Assembly (NCBI RefSeq): GCF_006459125.1
Contig: NZ_CP041070.1
Span: 2,170,001-2,234,000, forward strand
Source of the DNA: Halarcobacter anaerophilus
Lineage (GTDB): Bacteria; Campylobacterota; Campylobacteria; Campylobacterales; Arcobacteraceae
Reading direction: 5' to 3'
DNA: 64,000 bases
Shown one piece after another: positions 9,635-21,362 of this stretch. A model generated the notes under the pieces. The model had not been told where the DNA came from, did not search any database, and saw nothing but the letters and a program-made list of their open reading frames with translations. A program made the position numbers and the translations under genes. Position 1 is the stretch's first letter, and each line of letters opens with the position of its first letter.

Positions 9635-9644
9635 GGAGAAGAAA

Positions 9645-9923
9645 ATGCCGGTAAAATTCGTATCTCACGTAGATGAAGACAAAGATCAAAATTGGTTTAT
9701 AAAACTAACCGATACCTTAAGTAATAACAGTGTTATTTGCAAAGATTTAGATGAGTACAAAATAAAACTTGAAGAGTATTCAAGTGAATATGGTTTTGAT
9801 ATAGAAGTGGTATGGACGAAATCAAAGTCACTTTCACCTAAAAATTATCAAGATTTAAACAATCAAATGGCTCTTTTACAAGAAGAGTATAAAAATGAAA
9901 TAGATGAAATAAATCAAAAATAA
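9645..9923 (+). CDS. Small protein of unknown function inside the nap operon
   Basis: ATG 9645 (92 aa) has AAGGAG immediately upstream and is preferred over an in-frame codon at 9627 inside napF. I do not recognise the family. The protein is acidic, has no signal peptide, no membrane segment and only one cysteine (VICKD), and ends in a probable helix rich in Glu, Asn and Lys. It sits between napF and napL with tight spacing, so it is almost certainly co-transcribed. A role as an assembly or accessory factor of NapA is only an inference from position. Confidence 0.8.
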   Translation: MPVKFVSHVDEDKDQNWFIKLTDTLSNNSVICKDLDEYKIKLEEYSSEYGFDIEVVWTKSKSLSPKNYQDLNNQMALLQEEYKNEIDEINQK

Positions 9924-9933
9924 GGAGATTAAA

Positions 9934-10875
9934 ATGTATAAAATTTTACTCTTAATCTTTTTTTCTCTAAATCTTTTTGCTACACAAATAATGCAGCCTC
10001 AAGAAGTTTTTAAAGCCTCAGGCAGTGTTCAAGATATAAAATTTAAAAACAATAAAATTTATACGGCAACAGATAACGGAAGTATAGAAATTTTTGATTT
10101 AAATACAAAAAATAAAATCAACACTATAAAAATCCCCGATATAAAAGATTTTATGGGTGATTCTATTGCCTCAAAAATCTACTCTATTGATCTGCTTGAA
10201 AATAAAATTTTAATTGTATCTCAAGGAATGAAAGGTTATAGAAATATCTATATTTATGAAAATAACTCCTTGAAAAAAATTATAGGAATAGACAAAAAGT
10301 ATTATATTCAAAAAGCATATTTCGTAAATAAAGATGAAATAATCTTTGCCCTTCTTAGCAATCAAATAGGTTTATATAATATAAAAACAAAAACCTTAGA
10401 GTATTTAGTTCAAGTTAGTGCTTCATCCTTTTCCGATTTTGTAATAAGTGAAAATAAAAAAAGTATCGCTTCAACAGATGAGAGCGGAATAGTACGAGTA
10501 TTAGATATTCAAAAAGGAAGTATAAAAAAAGAGTTAAAAGCCTTAAATCTTGATAAAGTATATCAGCTTGACTTTAAAAAAGGAGTAATTTTAACAGCAG
10601 GACAAGATAGAAAAGCCGTTTTATACGATAAATTAAACACTTACAGTCTTGATTTTGATTTTTTACTTTACAGCTGTGCTTTAGATAAAACTGCAAAATT
10701 CGCAGCAATAGCCTTTAATGAACAAAATGATGTATTAATTTTTAATACAAAAACAAAAAAATATCTTTATGAATTAAAAGGTCAAGATGCAACTATAACA
10801 AAAATATTATTTATAAATAAAAATGAAGTCTTAGTAAGCAGTGATAGTCAGAAAATAAACTATTTTAGATTTTAA
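9934..10875 (+). CDS. napL: NapL, periplasmic beta-propeller-like protein
   Basis: This 313-residue protein has a Sec signal (MYKILLLIFFSLNLFA) and repeated blade-like stretches such as IYTATDNGSIEIFDLNT, SIASTDESGIVRVLDI and ILTAGQDRKAVLYD, typical of WD40/PQQ-type propellers. NapL is a Campylobacterota-specific nap operon member; its role in nitrate reductase maturation or activity is poorly defined. An AAGGAG precedes the start. No cofactor-binding residues are visible. Confidence 0.88.
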   Translation: MYKILLLIFFSLNLFATQIMQPQEVFKASGSVQDIKFKNNKIYTATDNGSIEIFDLNTKNKINTIKIPDIKDFMGDSIASKIYSIDLLENKILIVSQGMKGYRNIYIYENNSLKKIIGIDKKYYIQKAYFVNKDEIIFALLSNQIGLYNIKTKTLEYLVQVSASSFSDFVISENKKSIASTDESGIVRVLDIQKGSIKKELKALNLDKVYQLDFKKGVILTAGQDRKAVLYDKLNTYSLDFDFLLYSCALDKTAKFAAIAFNEQNDVLIFNTKTKKYLYELKGQDATITKILFINKNEVLVSSDSQKINYFRF

Positions 10876-10888
10876 AAGGAGAGATAAA

Positions 10889-11272
10889 ATGAATATTTCA
10901 AGTATAGTAGTACAAACTACTCCAAAATATTTGGATCAGGTTGTAGAAGCTTTAGTAGCTTGCAAAGAGTGTGATTACTATATACATGACGATAAAGGAA
11001 GAGTAGTTGTCACAATAGAAGGAAACGGCGTAGATGAAGAACTTGCAAAATTAAGAGTAATAGAAGCAATTCCCCATGTAATCTCGGCAGATATGCAAAT
11101 GGCATATAGTGAAGAGGAGTTAGAAGAGCATATGGAAGTTTTGGAAAATGCCGATTTAGTTCCTAAAATGTTGAATGATGAAAATGTAGATCCTAAAAAA
11201 ATTCTTTATAGAGGAGACTTGAAAAAGAAAGATTTAGAAGGCTTTGCAAAAGATTTTAGTAAGGTTGATTAG
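10889..11272 (+). CDS. napD: NapA-specific chaperone NapD, with long C-terminal extension
   Basis: NapD binds the Tat signal of NapA and holds back export until cofactors are loaded. The N-terminal 85 or so residues (MNISSIVVQTTPKYLDQV..., with VVVTIEG and VISADMQMAY) give the ferredoxin-like NapD fold. The total of 127 residues exceeds the roughly 80-90 of enterobacterial NapD; the extra C-terminal 40 residues are charged and probably helical. The stop codon is followed directly by the ATG of the PAS gene. Confidence 0.92.
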   Translation: MNISSIVVQTTPKYLDQVVEALVACKECDYYIHDDKGRVVVTIEGNGVDEELAKLRVIEAIPHVISADMQMAYSEEELEEHMEVLENADLVPKMLNDENVDPKKILYRGDLKKKDLEGFAKDFSKVD

Positions 11273-11716
11273 ATGGAATATAATGAGAGTGAATTTCTAA
11301 TAGAAACAATAGTTCCAAAAAATGAACTTATTATTTCAAGAACAGATTTAAAAGGTGTTATTACCTACGTAAATGACACCTTTGCTCAAATTAGCGGTTA
11401 TGAAGAAGAGGAATTAATAGGAAATCCTCATAATATAGTAAGACATCCGGATATGCCAAAAAAAATCTTTAGGCAGATGTGGGAAAAACTCCAAAACAAG
11501 CAAAAATGGGAAGGAGTTATAAAAAACTTAAGAAAAGATCATGGATTTTATTGGGTCCATGCAATAATAAGCGGTGTTTATAAAGACAATCACTTAGTAG
11601 AATACAAATCAATAAGAACTCCAATAACTTACGAAACAAAACTAAAATATCAAAAACTCTATGATCAATATAGAAATATTGATAAAGAGAATATTCGAAG
11701 AGTAGTCTATTCATAA
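11273..11716 (+). CDS. Single PAS-domain protein, CetB/Aer-like redox sensor
   Basis: The 147-residue cytoplasmic protein is one PAS domain. Diagnostic segments are TDLKGVITYVND, FAQISGY, and the Aer-type NIVRHPDMP followed by FRQMWEKL. This resembles the FAD-binding PAS domain of Aer and the PAS-only partner CetB of the bipartite CetA/CetB energy-taxis system of Campylobacter. There is no output domain. The ATG abuts the napD stop, so it is the last gene of the nap operon and precedes a clear terminator. Likely role: passing redox or electron-flow state to a separate MCP-type partner (inference). Confidence 0.85.
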   Translation: MEYNESEFLIETIVPKNELIISRTDLKGVITYVNDTFAQISGYEEEELIGNPHNIVRHPDMPKKIFRQMWEKLQNKQKWEGVIKNLRKDHGFYWVHAIISGVYKDNHLVEYKSIRTPITYETKLKYQKLYDQYRNIDKENIRRVVYS

Positions 11717-11732
11717 AATAGACTGCTTTTTT
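11701..11732 (+). terminator. Rho-independent terminator of the nap operon
   Basis: An 11-bp stem (11701-11711 with 11717-11727, one G-T pair) with a 5-nt loop is followed by a T-rich run. It overlaps the last codons of the PAS gene and ends nap transcription before the haoC promoter. Confidence 0.85.
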
Positions 11733-11752
11733 CTTTTTTTTAATCAACTCTC

Positions 11753-11766
11753 TTGACTTAGGTCAA
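11753..11766 (+). promoter_or_regulatory. Fnr-like operator and promoter of haoC-haoA
   Basis: TTGACTTAGGTCAA is a TTGAY-N4-RTCAA palindrome. TATAAT, a perfect -10, lies at 11790-11795, 23 nt after the box. This is the fourth copy of the same arrangement in the locus. Confidence 0.78.
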
Positions 11767-11827
11767 TAAAAATGAACATTCATTTAGGTTATAATGAAAA
11801 CGGTGAATCTAACGGTAAAGGAGTACG

Positions 11828-12373
11828 ATGGAAAAGATTAAAAAATCCAAATCCAAAGTCATTGTTCCGTTATCACTTGTTTTAGTCGGGCTTATTGTAG
11901 GTCTGATTATTTCGTTTGGTAGCTCAGTCGGGGTAAAACATACAAGCGATAAAAACTACTGTGCAAGCTGTCACACCATGCAACCCGTTGTTGATTCATA
12001 TAAAATGGATATACATGGAGGAGCAGGAGAGCACGGCATAGAAGTAAAATGTGTTTATTGTCATTTACCGCAAGACTCAATGGCTAATTACTTAATCACT
12101 AAGGTTAAAACAGGAATGCATGATTTATATGTAGAAAACTTTGAAGATACTTCAAAAATAGATTGGCATAAGATGAGAGAACACAGAGAATCTTTCACTT
12201 ATGATAGTGCCTGCCTTAATTGTCACACAAATCTTAAAAATGCAACAGAATCAAATCTAAAAGCATTTAATGCACACAGAAAGTATTTTGCAAAAACTAC
12301 AGATAAAACTTGTGTTGGTTGTCACGAGAATGTAGGACATAAAGATTTAGGTTTATATTTGCCTAAAAATTAA
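11828..12373 (+). CDS. haoC: NapC/NrfH-family tetraheme cytochrome c, HaoC-type quinol dehydrogenase
   Basis: This 181-residue protein has a single N-terminal membrane anchor (about 12-30) and four CxxCH motifs at 45-49, 75-79, 129-133 and 162-166, the architecture of NrfH/NapC quinol dehydrogenases. It directly precedes an octaheme HAO-family gene, not a pentaheme NrfA with CxxCK, so it is the HaoC of the epsilon-type HaoCA pair. It should take electrons from menaquinol and pass them to HaoA. Its promoter carries a consensus -10 and an Fnr-like box. Confidence 0.9.
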   Translation: MEKIKKSKSKVIVPLSLVLVGLIVGLIISFGSSVGVKHTSDKNYCASCHTMQPVVDSYKMDIHGGAGEHGIEVKCVYCHLPQDSMANYLITKVKTGMHDLYVENFEDTSKIDWHKMREHRESFTYDSACLNCHTNLKNATESNLKAFNAHRKYFAKTTDKTCVGCHENVGHKDLGLYLPKN

Positions 12374-12396
12374 GTCCCAAAAGAAAAGGAGAAGAG

Positions 12397-13749
12397 ATGT
12401 TAAAGAAGTTACTGTTATCAATATTTGCTTCAAGTATTATGCTTTTTGCGGCTAATGTCGGTGACTTAAGTTCAGTTAAAACCCTCAAAGTTGACAGGGA
12501 TATGACAAAAATTGGAAAAAGCTGTGTAGAGTGTCATGCCAAAGAAACACCAGGCATGGTAAATGATTGGAAAGAGAGCCGCCACGGTCATGTGGGAATC
12601 TCATGTATTGATTGCCACCAAGTAAAAAAAGATTCACCAATGGCAACACAAGCCTGTCCAGGAGTAAAAGGGACAGAAGTATATATTTCGTTATTGGTTA
12701 CTCCTAAAACTTGCCAAAGATGTCACCCTAACGAAGTAAAAGAGTTTGAAGAGAGTGGACATGCAAGAGCAGGTCTGCAAGTTCATGCAAAAGCAGGAAT
12801 GCAGTCACTAATACACCATTTTGAAGGTGCAGATAATCCTCACACAAAAGGTTCACCCGAAGCAACAGGATGTATGCAATGCCACGGTAGAGTCGTGGAA
12901 TTAGATTCAAACAAAAGACCGACACCCCAAACTTGGCCGCAAGCAGGAATGGGAACTATTTATCCCGATGGAAGTGTAGGAAACTGTGCTACTTGCCATA
13001 CAAGACACAAATTCTCTATTGAAGAGGCTAGAAAACCTGCCGCTTGTGCTTCATGTCACTTAGGACCGGATCATCCTGATATTGAGATTTATAATAACTC
13101 AAAACACGGACATATTTTTAATGCAGAAGGAAATAAATGGAAATATGATTCAGCACCCGATGCTTGGGAACCGGGAGATTACAGAGCACCTACTTGTGCT
13201 ACATGTCATATGAGTGGAATCGGAGATTTGAAAACAACTCACAATATAAGCAGAAGATTAAAATGGAATTTGTGGGCTCCAAAATCTAACCTAAGAGACG
13301 GCGGATTTGATAATGCCGTAAAAGTTTGGAAAGAAGAAGGTAAATTTACAAAAGGAAATCCTGTTGCAGGACATCCTGACGGACACAAAGCAGCAAGAGC
13401 AGAGATGGAACAAGTATGTAAATCTTGTCACAGTACATTACACACTAAAAACTTCTTTGAGATGGCAGATAAACATGTAATACTTTACAATGAGTCTTAT
13501 TATGCACCTGCTAAAAAAATGTTAGATGAATTAAAAGAAAAAGGTTTGATTGAAAAGGATCAATGGACAGATGAATTCTTTAAAATCTACTATCATTTAT
13601 GGCATCACCAAGGAAGAAGAATGAGACAAGGTGCATTAATGAATGGACCTGATTATGCTCACTGGCACGGTGTATTTGAACTTCAACAAGATATTAGAGC
13701 GATGAAAAAAATATACGAACATAGAATAAAAACCGGAAAAATCGACTAA
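12397..13749 (+). CDS. haoA: Octaheme hydroxylamine oxidoreductase-family protein (epsilon HAO)
   Basis: This 450-residue periplasmic multiheme cytochrome has a Sec signal (1-18) and eight CxxCH motifs starting at C43, C70, C106, C159, C197, C217, C267 and C341. No CxxCK is present, so it is not NrfA. The C-terminal GPDYAHWHG segment is typical of the HAO family. In Campylobacterota such proteins (with HaoC) are thought to work reductively, converting nitrite or hydroxylamine to ammonium. Whether Y420 could form the catalytic tyrosine-heme cross-link of nitrifier HAO cannot be settled by reading; epsilon HAOs are reported to lack it. No nrfA occurs in the window, so HaoCA may be the outlet for nitrite made by Nap. 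Confidence 0.93.
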   Translation: MLKKLLLSIFASSIMLFAANVGDLSSVKTLKVDRDMTKIGKSCVECHAKETPGMVNDWKESRHGHVGISCIDCHQVKKDSPMATQACPGVKGTEVYISLLVTPKTCQRCHPNEVKEFEESGHARAGLQVHAKAGMQSLIHHFEGADNPHTKGSPEATGCMQCHGRVVELDSNKRPTPQTWPQAGMGTIYPDGSVGNCATCHTRHKFSIEEARKPAACASCHLGPDHPDIEIYNNSKHGHIFNAEGNKWKYDSAPDAWEPGDYRAPTCATCHMSGIGDLKTTHNISRRLKWNLWAPKSNLRDGGFDNAVKVWKEEGKFTKGNPVAGHPDGHKAARAEMEQVCKSCHSTLHTKNFFEMADKHVILYNESYYAPAKKMLDELKEKGLIEKDQWTDEFFKIYYHLWHHQGRRMRQGALMNGPDYAHWHGVFELQQDIRAMKKIYEHRIKTGKID

Positions 13750-13751
13750 AT

Positions 13752-13776
13752 TATAAGGGAGAAGTTCTCCCTTATA
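13752..13776. other. Strong hairpin between haoA and the parvulin gene
   Basis: A 12-bp perfect inverted repeat (13752-13763 and 13765-13776) is centred on one base. It lacks a downstream T tract on either strand, so it is more likely an mRNA-stabilising or processing hairpin or an attenuator than a classical terminator. Confidence 0.6.
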
Positions 13777-13803
13777 TAATAAGCTAAATAAAAAGGAAAA
13801 TTC

Positions 13804-14679
13804 ATGAAACTTTTAGTATCCCTGTTACTTATACTTCTTGCTACAAATATATATGCAAAAGAGTTGTTGGCAATTGTAAACGGAAATGAAATAACAACAG
13901 ATGTAACCCATAATGACTTTTCAACCATGAATATAGATCAAAAGAAAATTGCAATAAAAAGATTGATTGAAAAAGAACTTGCAATAGAATATGCATTAAA
14001 TAGCGGTATTATAAAAGAAAAAAAATTTATTGATATATTTAATCATATAATTGAAAAAACAAAAAAAAACAATAATGATTTAGCATCAAAAGTTAAAAAG
14101 AGTGAAAATAGCTATTCAAAAGAGCAAATAAGAAGTAAAAAAGGCTTATTGGCTTTTGATATGTTATTAGATAAAAAAGCTAAAAAATTAAATCCTGATA
14201 TAAATACATTAAAAAAATATTATGAAATAAACAAACAAAAATATGATACAAAAAAAATGTATGAACTTTTACATATAGTTGTAAATACAAAAAAAGAAGC
14301 ATCAGAAATAGAGAAAAAATTACAAAAAAGTAAAAATCCAATAAAAACATTCCAAGAACTAGCATCAAAAGAGTCTCTGGCGCCTACAAAAGACAAAAAC
14401 GGTTACTTAGGACAATTCTATTATGAAAATATGCCCACAGAGCTAAAACAAGCTCTAAAAGAGCTAAAAAGAGGAGATTACAGTAAACCCTTTAAAACTG
14501 ATTTCGGTTACCAAATAATATATGTAATGGGATATCAAGATGAAGTAAAAAGAGGATACAAAGAGAGTCAAATCAATGTCAAAGAAGATTATATAAAAGA
14601 GACTGTGATTAATTGGGCATTTGAAGAAATAAACAAATTAAAAGAAGAGGCAAAAATAAAAATCATTTTTAAAGGTTAA
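13804..14679 (+). CDS. Periplasmic parvulin-type peptidyl-prolyl cis-trans isomerase (SurA/PpiC-like)
   Basis: This 291-residue protein has a signal peptide (MKLLVSLLLILLATNIYA), an N-terminal SurA-like chaperone helical region, and a rotamase domain at about 155-245 containing ELLHIVV, ELASKES, NGYLGQF and FGYQIIYV. It resembles the PEB4/Cj0694-type foldases of the phylum. It follows haoA after a hairpin, so it may be partly co-expressed with it and help fold periplasmic or outer-membrane proteins. No link to heme maturation is visible. Confidence 0.88.
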   Translation: MKLLVSLLLILLATNIYAKELLAIVNGNEITTDVTHNDFSTMNIDQKKIAIKRLIEKELAIEYALNSGIIKEKKFIDIFNHIIEKTKKNNNDLASKVKKSENSYSKEQIRSKKGLLAFDMLLDKKAKKLNPDINTLKKYYEINKQKYDTKKMYELLHIVVNTKKEASEIEKKLQKSKNPIKTFQELASKESLAPTKDKNGYLGQFYYENMPTELKQALKELKRGDYSKPFKTDFGYQIIYVMGYQDEVKRGYKESQINVKEDYIKETVINWAFEEINKLKEEAKIKIIFKG

Positions 14680-14690
14680 AGTATTTAAAA

Positions 14691-14766
14691 TGGTGCCCAC
14701 AGCAAGATTTGAACTTGCAACCTCTCCCTTACCATGGGATTGCTCTACCGTTGGAGCTATGCGGGC
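14691..14766 (-). tRNA. tRNA-Thr (anticodon GGT)
   Basis: Read on the minus strand, the acceptor stem GCCCGCA pairs with TGTGGGC, followed by encoded ACCA. The D arm is GCTC...GAGC, the anticodon loop is ATGGTAA giving GGT, and the T arm is GCAAG-TTCAAAT-CTTGC. The base pair at the outer end of the anticodon stem is a mismatch. It lies beyond the rRNA operon terminator, so it probably has its own promoter. Confidence 0.93.
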
Positions 14767-14794
14767 AATTAGTAAACAAATTATTAAGGAGAGA

Positions 14795-14803
14795 ATAATA
14801 CCA
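14795..14803 (-). promoter_or_regulatory. Possible extended -10 promoter for tRNA-Thr
   Basis: On the minus strand the sequence TGGTATTAT (extended -10) ends 28 nt upstream of the tRNA 5' end and downstream of the rRNA terminator. No clear -35 is present. This is a sequence-based guess. Confidence 0.35.
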
Positions 14804-14843
14804 AAAGAATAATCAAAACTAATTTAATTTTGAGAAAAAGGGC

Positions 14844-14897
14844 TAAAAAAAAGCCTTGTCTTAGACAACTAAAGATAAGTTGAGAAAGATAAGGCTT
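14844..14897 (-). terminator. Terminator of the rRNA operon
   Basis: On the minus strand, AGCCTTATCTT pairs with AAGACAAGGCT (one mismatch), with an inner CAACT/AGTTG helix and a run of eight T after the stem. It lies just after the 5S gene. Confidence 0.8.
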
Positions 14898-14911
14898 AAA
14901 AATAAACTCAA

Positions 14912-15029
14912 GAGCTGGCAGCGGCTTACGTTTCCACTCCCGTAGGGAGCAGTATTATCAGCGCAGAGGTGCTTGACTTCCGGGTTCGGAATGGAGCCGG
15001 GTATTTCCACCTCGCTAAAACCACCAGCA
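14912..15029 (-). rRNA. rrf: 5S ribosomal RNA
   Basis: The minus-strand ends GCTGGTGG and CTGCCAGC pair as helix I, and the interior carries the conserved 5S segment around CGAAC..GGAAGT. Ends are estimated to within a few bases. Confidence 0.9.
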
Positions 15030-15164
15030 ATATGAGTAAAGAAACTATTTTTAATAATATATCTCTTTACTCACATCTTCTGAGTTCTTTAAATTAATGT
15101 TAAGTCTTTTGACACTCTTTTGAGTTTAACTCAATAAGATAGTAAACCAAGAAATTTATAAAAA

Positions 15165-18043
<2,879 letters not shown>

Positions 18044-18397
18044 ATCTCCTTTAAAAATTTTCATTTTTAAAGGGACCAATTTGAGAATAAAATAACTTTC
18101 GTTATTCTACCTTTTTTGAATAATTATTCCTTGGCTACTATCTTATTGAATTAACTTCAATAATATAGTTGTGTCTATCATGTTTTTACTATTTCTAGTA
18201 AATTTTAGATATGAAATTTTTTTGTTTTTTAAATCATCTTTATACGAAAGATATTGATTTAAACGAAAAAATTAAAGACTTTAACATTATGTTTTTAAAT
18301 ATCACTTTGACTTTAAAAGTCAAATATAAATTCAACTTTTTTATTGAACTTATATTTGATTTTTATTTCAAAACTCTTTTTCTTGATTTGTTATAGA
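18044..18397 (-). other. Internal transcribed spacer between tRNA-Ala and 23S
   Basis: About 350 bases of very AT-rich spacer. I see no gene in it. A short inverted repeat (AGAATAA...TTATTCT, near 18083-18107) may be part of an RNase III or antitermination structure. Confidence 0.7.
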
Positions 18398-18473
18398 TGG
18401 TGGAGATAAGCGGGATCGAACCGCTGACCTCCTGCGTGCAAGGCAGGCGCTCTCCCAGCTGAGCTATATCCCC
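18398..18473 (-). tRNA. tRNA-Ala (anticodon TGC)
   Basis: Minus strand: GGGGATATAGCTC...; anticodon stem CCTGC/GCAGG with loop CTTGCAC; encoded CCA end. It lies in the 16S-23S spacer, as is usual. Confidence 0.97.
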
Positions 18474-18510
18474 ATCTACTGGATAATCCTTCTATCAGAT
18501 TATTTAATAA

Positions 18511-18587
18511 TGGTGGGCCTACCAGGACTTGAACCTGGGACCTCACGATTATCAGTCGAGCGCTCTAGCCAGCTGAGCTATAGGCCC
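18511..18587 (-). tRNA. tRNA-Ile (anticodon GAT)
   Basis: Minus strand: GGGCCTATAGCTC...; anticodon loop CTGATAA; encoded CCA end. It lies in the 16S-23S spacer next to tRNA-Ala. Confidence 0.97.
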
Positions 18588-18690
18588 ATTCTCACCTATT
18601 TGTCTTAAATAACCTTTATAAACCGAATATGATAATTAATGCAATCTTTGATTGCTTTGGAGACTTAAAACGAATTAAGTCTCTCTTCTC

Positions 18691-20209
<1,519 letters not shown>

Positions 20210-20425
20210 AAAAGTTTAATCTGACTTTGATTTATAATATCTTTCAATTACAAATTAAATCTCATTGTGTTATAGACAAGGATATATGTTTTACATTTAT
20301 CCTGTTTCTTTATTCTTGTTTATCATATTCGGTTTATAAAGATTACTTTCCTCTTAACAAACCTTCGTTTTTAAAGATCTTAATCTCTTTAGAACTTTGT
20401 GTCGTTCCTCTGAAATTGGACGGGA
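20210..20425 (-). other. rRNA operon leader
   Basis: About 215 bases between the promoter and 16S, AT-rich with no gene. It probably contains antitermination and processing elements, but none could be assigned with confidence. Confidence 0.6.
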
Positions 20426-20454
20426 ATTATAATAGATTTTTTCCCCCTTGTCAA
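20426..20454 (-). promoter_or_regulatory. Perfect sigma-70 promoter of the rRNA operon
   Basis: On the minus strand, -35 TTGACA (20449-20454) and -10 TATAAT (20426-20431) are separated by exactly 17 bp. The sequence just upstream (20455-20500) is A/T-tract rich, like an UP element. Confidence 0.92.
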
Positions 20455-20505
20455 GAACTTTTCCTAAAATCTCGCTTAAATTTTTAAATTCTTTTCTCTT
20501 CCTCT

Positions 20506-20767
20506 CTATTCTATGTACGTATATCCACTCTTTGGTTCTATTATTATCCCTATTTCTCGACCTTCTTCTGATTTTAGCTCTATTTTACATCTCTGTTTTA
20601 TCTCATATTTATTTTCTTGATTTTCATAATTACTAAGCTTTGAATACACTTTCCCATCATTTCCAAAAGAAATTTGCCCCAAACTTGATGTCATGTTACA
20701 ACTTATATTTACATCACTTATTCCATACTCTTTTGTAAGAAGAACATATTTACTTGTATTTGAATTT
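20506..20767 (-). pseudogene. GspH/FimT-like pseudopilin, C-terminal fragment
   Basis: Segments such as GQISFGNDGKVYSKLSN and a C-terminal GIIIEPKSGYTYIE match the C-terminal part of type II secretion/type IV pilus minor pseudopilins. The cleavable N-terminal helix is missing: upstream (minus strand) the sequence turns into an IS256-type transposase fragment in another frame. The apparent start at 20781 therefore lies in IS-derived DNA. It is probably the leftover of a pilin gene cut by insertion and deletion. Confidence 0.6.
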
Positions 20768-21320
20768 ATAATGAATGGCATCTAGCCAAACAAATGGATA
20801 TATTGAATCAAGTGGTCTACTTTGCAAAGCTTTCACTTTATCAATTATTTTATCTGTAATAGTACTTATTGTTGCAGTTGAGATAGATACTTGATAGATT
20901 TATGTGAAGAAATATCTGTATAGCTCATTCCTAAACCATACATTGAGAGTATCTTTTCCCCTATTTCATTACTAATTGTAGTTTGATGTTTTTTAACTAT
21001 TTGCGGTCAACTGTTCCATTTCTATCTCTTGGTGTTTCAAGTTCAAAGCAACCATCTGATAGCCTTTTGATGTTTTTTTTCAAAGAGAGTGTAAGCACAA
21101 GATTGACACCTTTTTTTCTATTCTTATTTCCAAACAGAACATCATTTGCAATATGCGATTCTACTTCAGCTTCTAAAGATGCTTCTGTTAGTTGTTTGAT
21201 AAGAGGTCCTAAAAGCCCATCTTTACCTGTTAATCTTTTCCCATTTCAAAATTGATCTAATATTTCATTCCTGTGCTTGCACTCTCTTTGAGAAAATCAA
21301 ATTCAATTTGTTCTACCACT
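20768..21320 (-). pseudogene. Degraded IS256-family (Mutator-type) transposase, N-terminal remnant
   Basis: Translating the minus strand in shifting frames gives GLLGPLIKQLTEASLEAEVESHI-type, ELETPRDRNGT, KKHQTTISNEIGEKILSMYG, and PFVWLDAIHYK, all hallmarks of IS256-family transposases. There are several frameshifts and stops. The remnant ends just after the first catalytic Asp segment (WLDAIHYK), so the second Asp and the Glu are missing. No terminal inverted repeats were identified. It is inactive. Confidence 0.85.
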
Positions 21321-21362
21321 GTCAATCCTTGATCTTATTTTATCAGATTCTAAAATTTAAAA

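Noticed and set aside
12397-13749. Reading the haoC-haoA pair as nrfH-nrfA
   Set aside because: NrfA should have about five hemes including a CxxCK site. This protein has eight CxxCH motifs, no CxxCK, and an HAO-type C-terminus.
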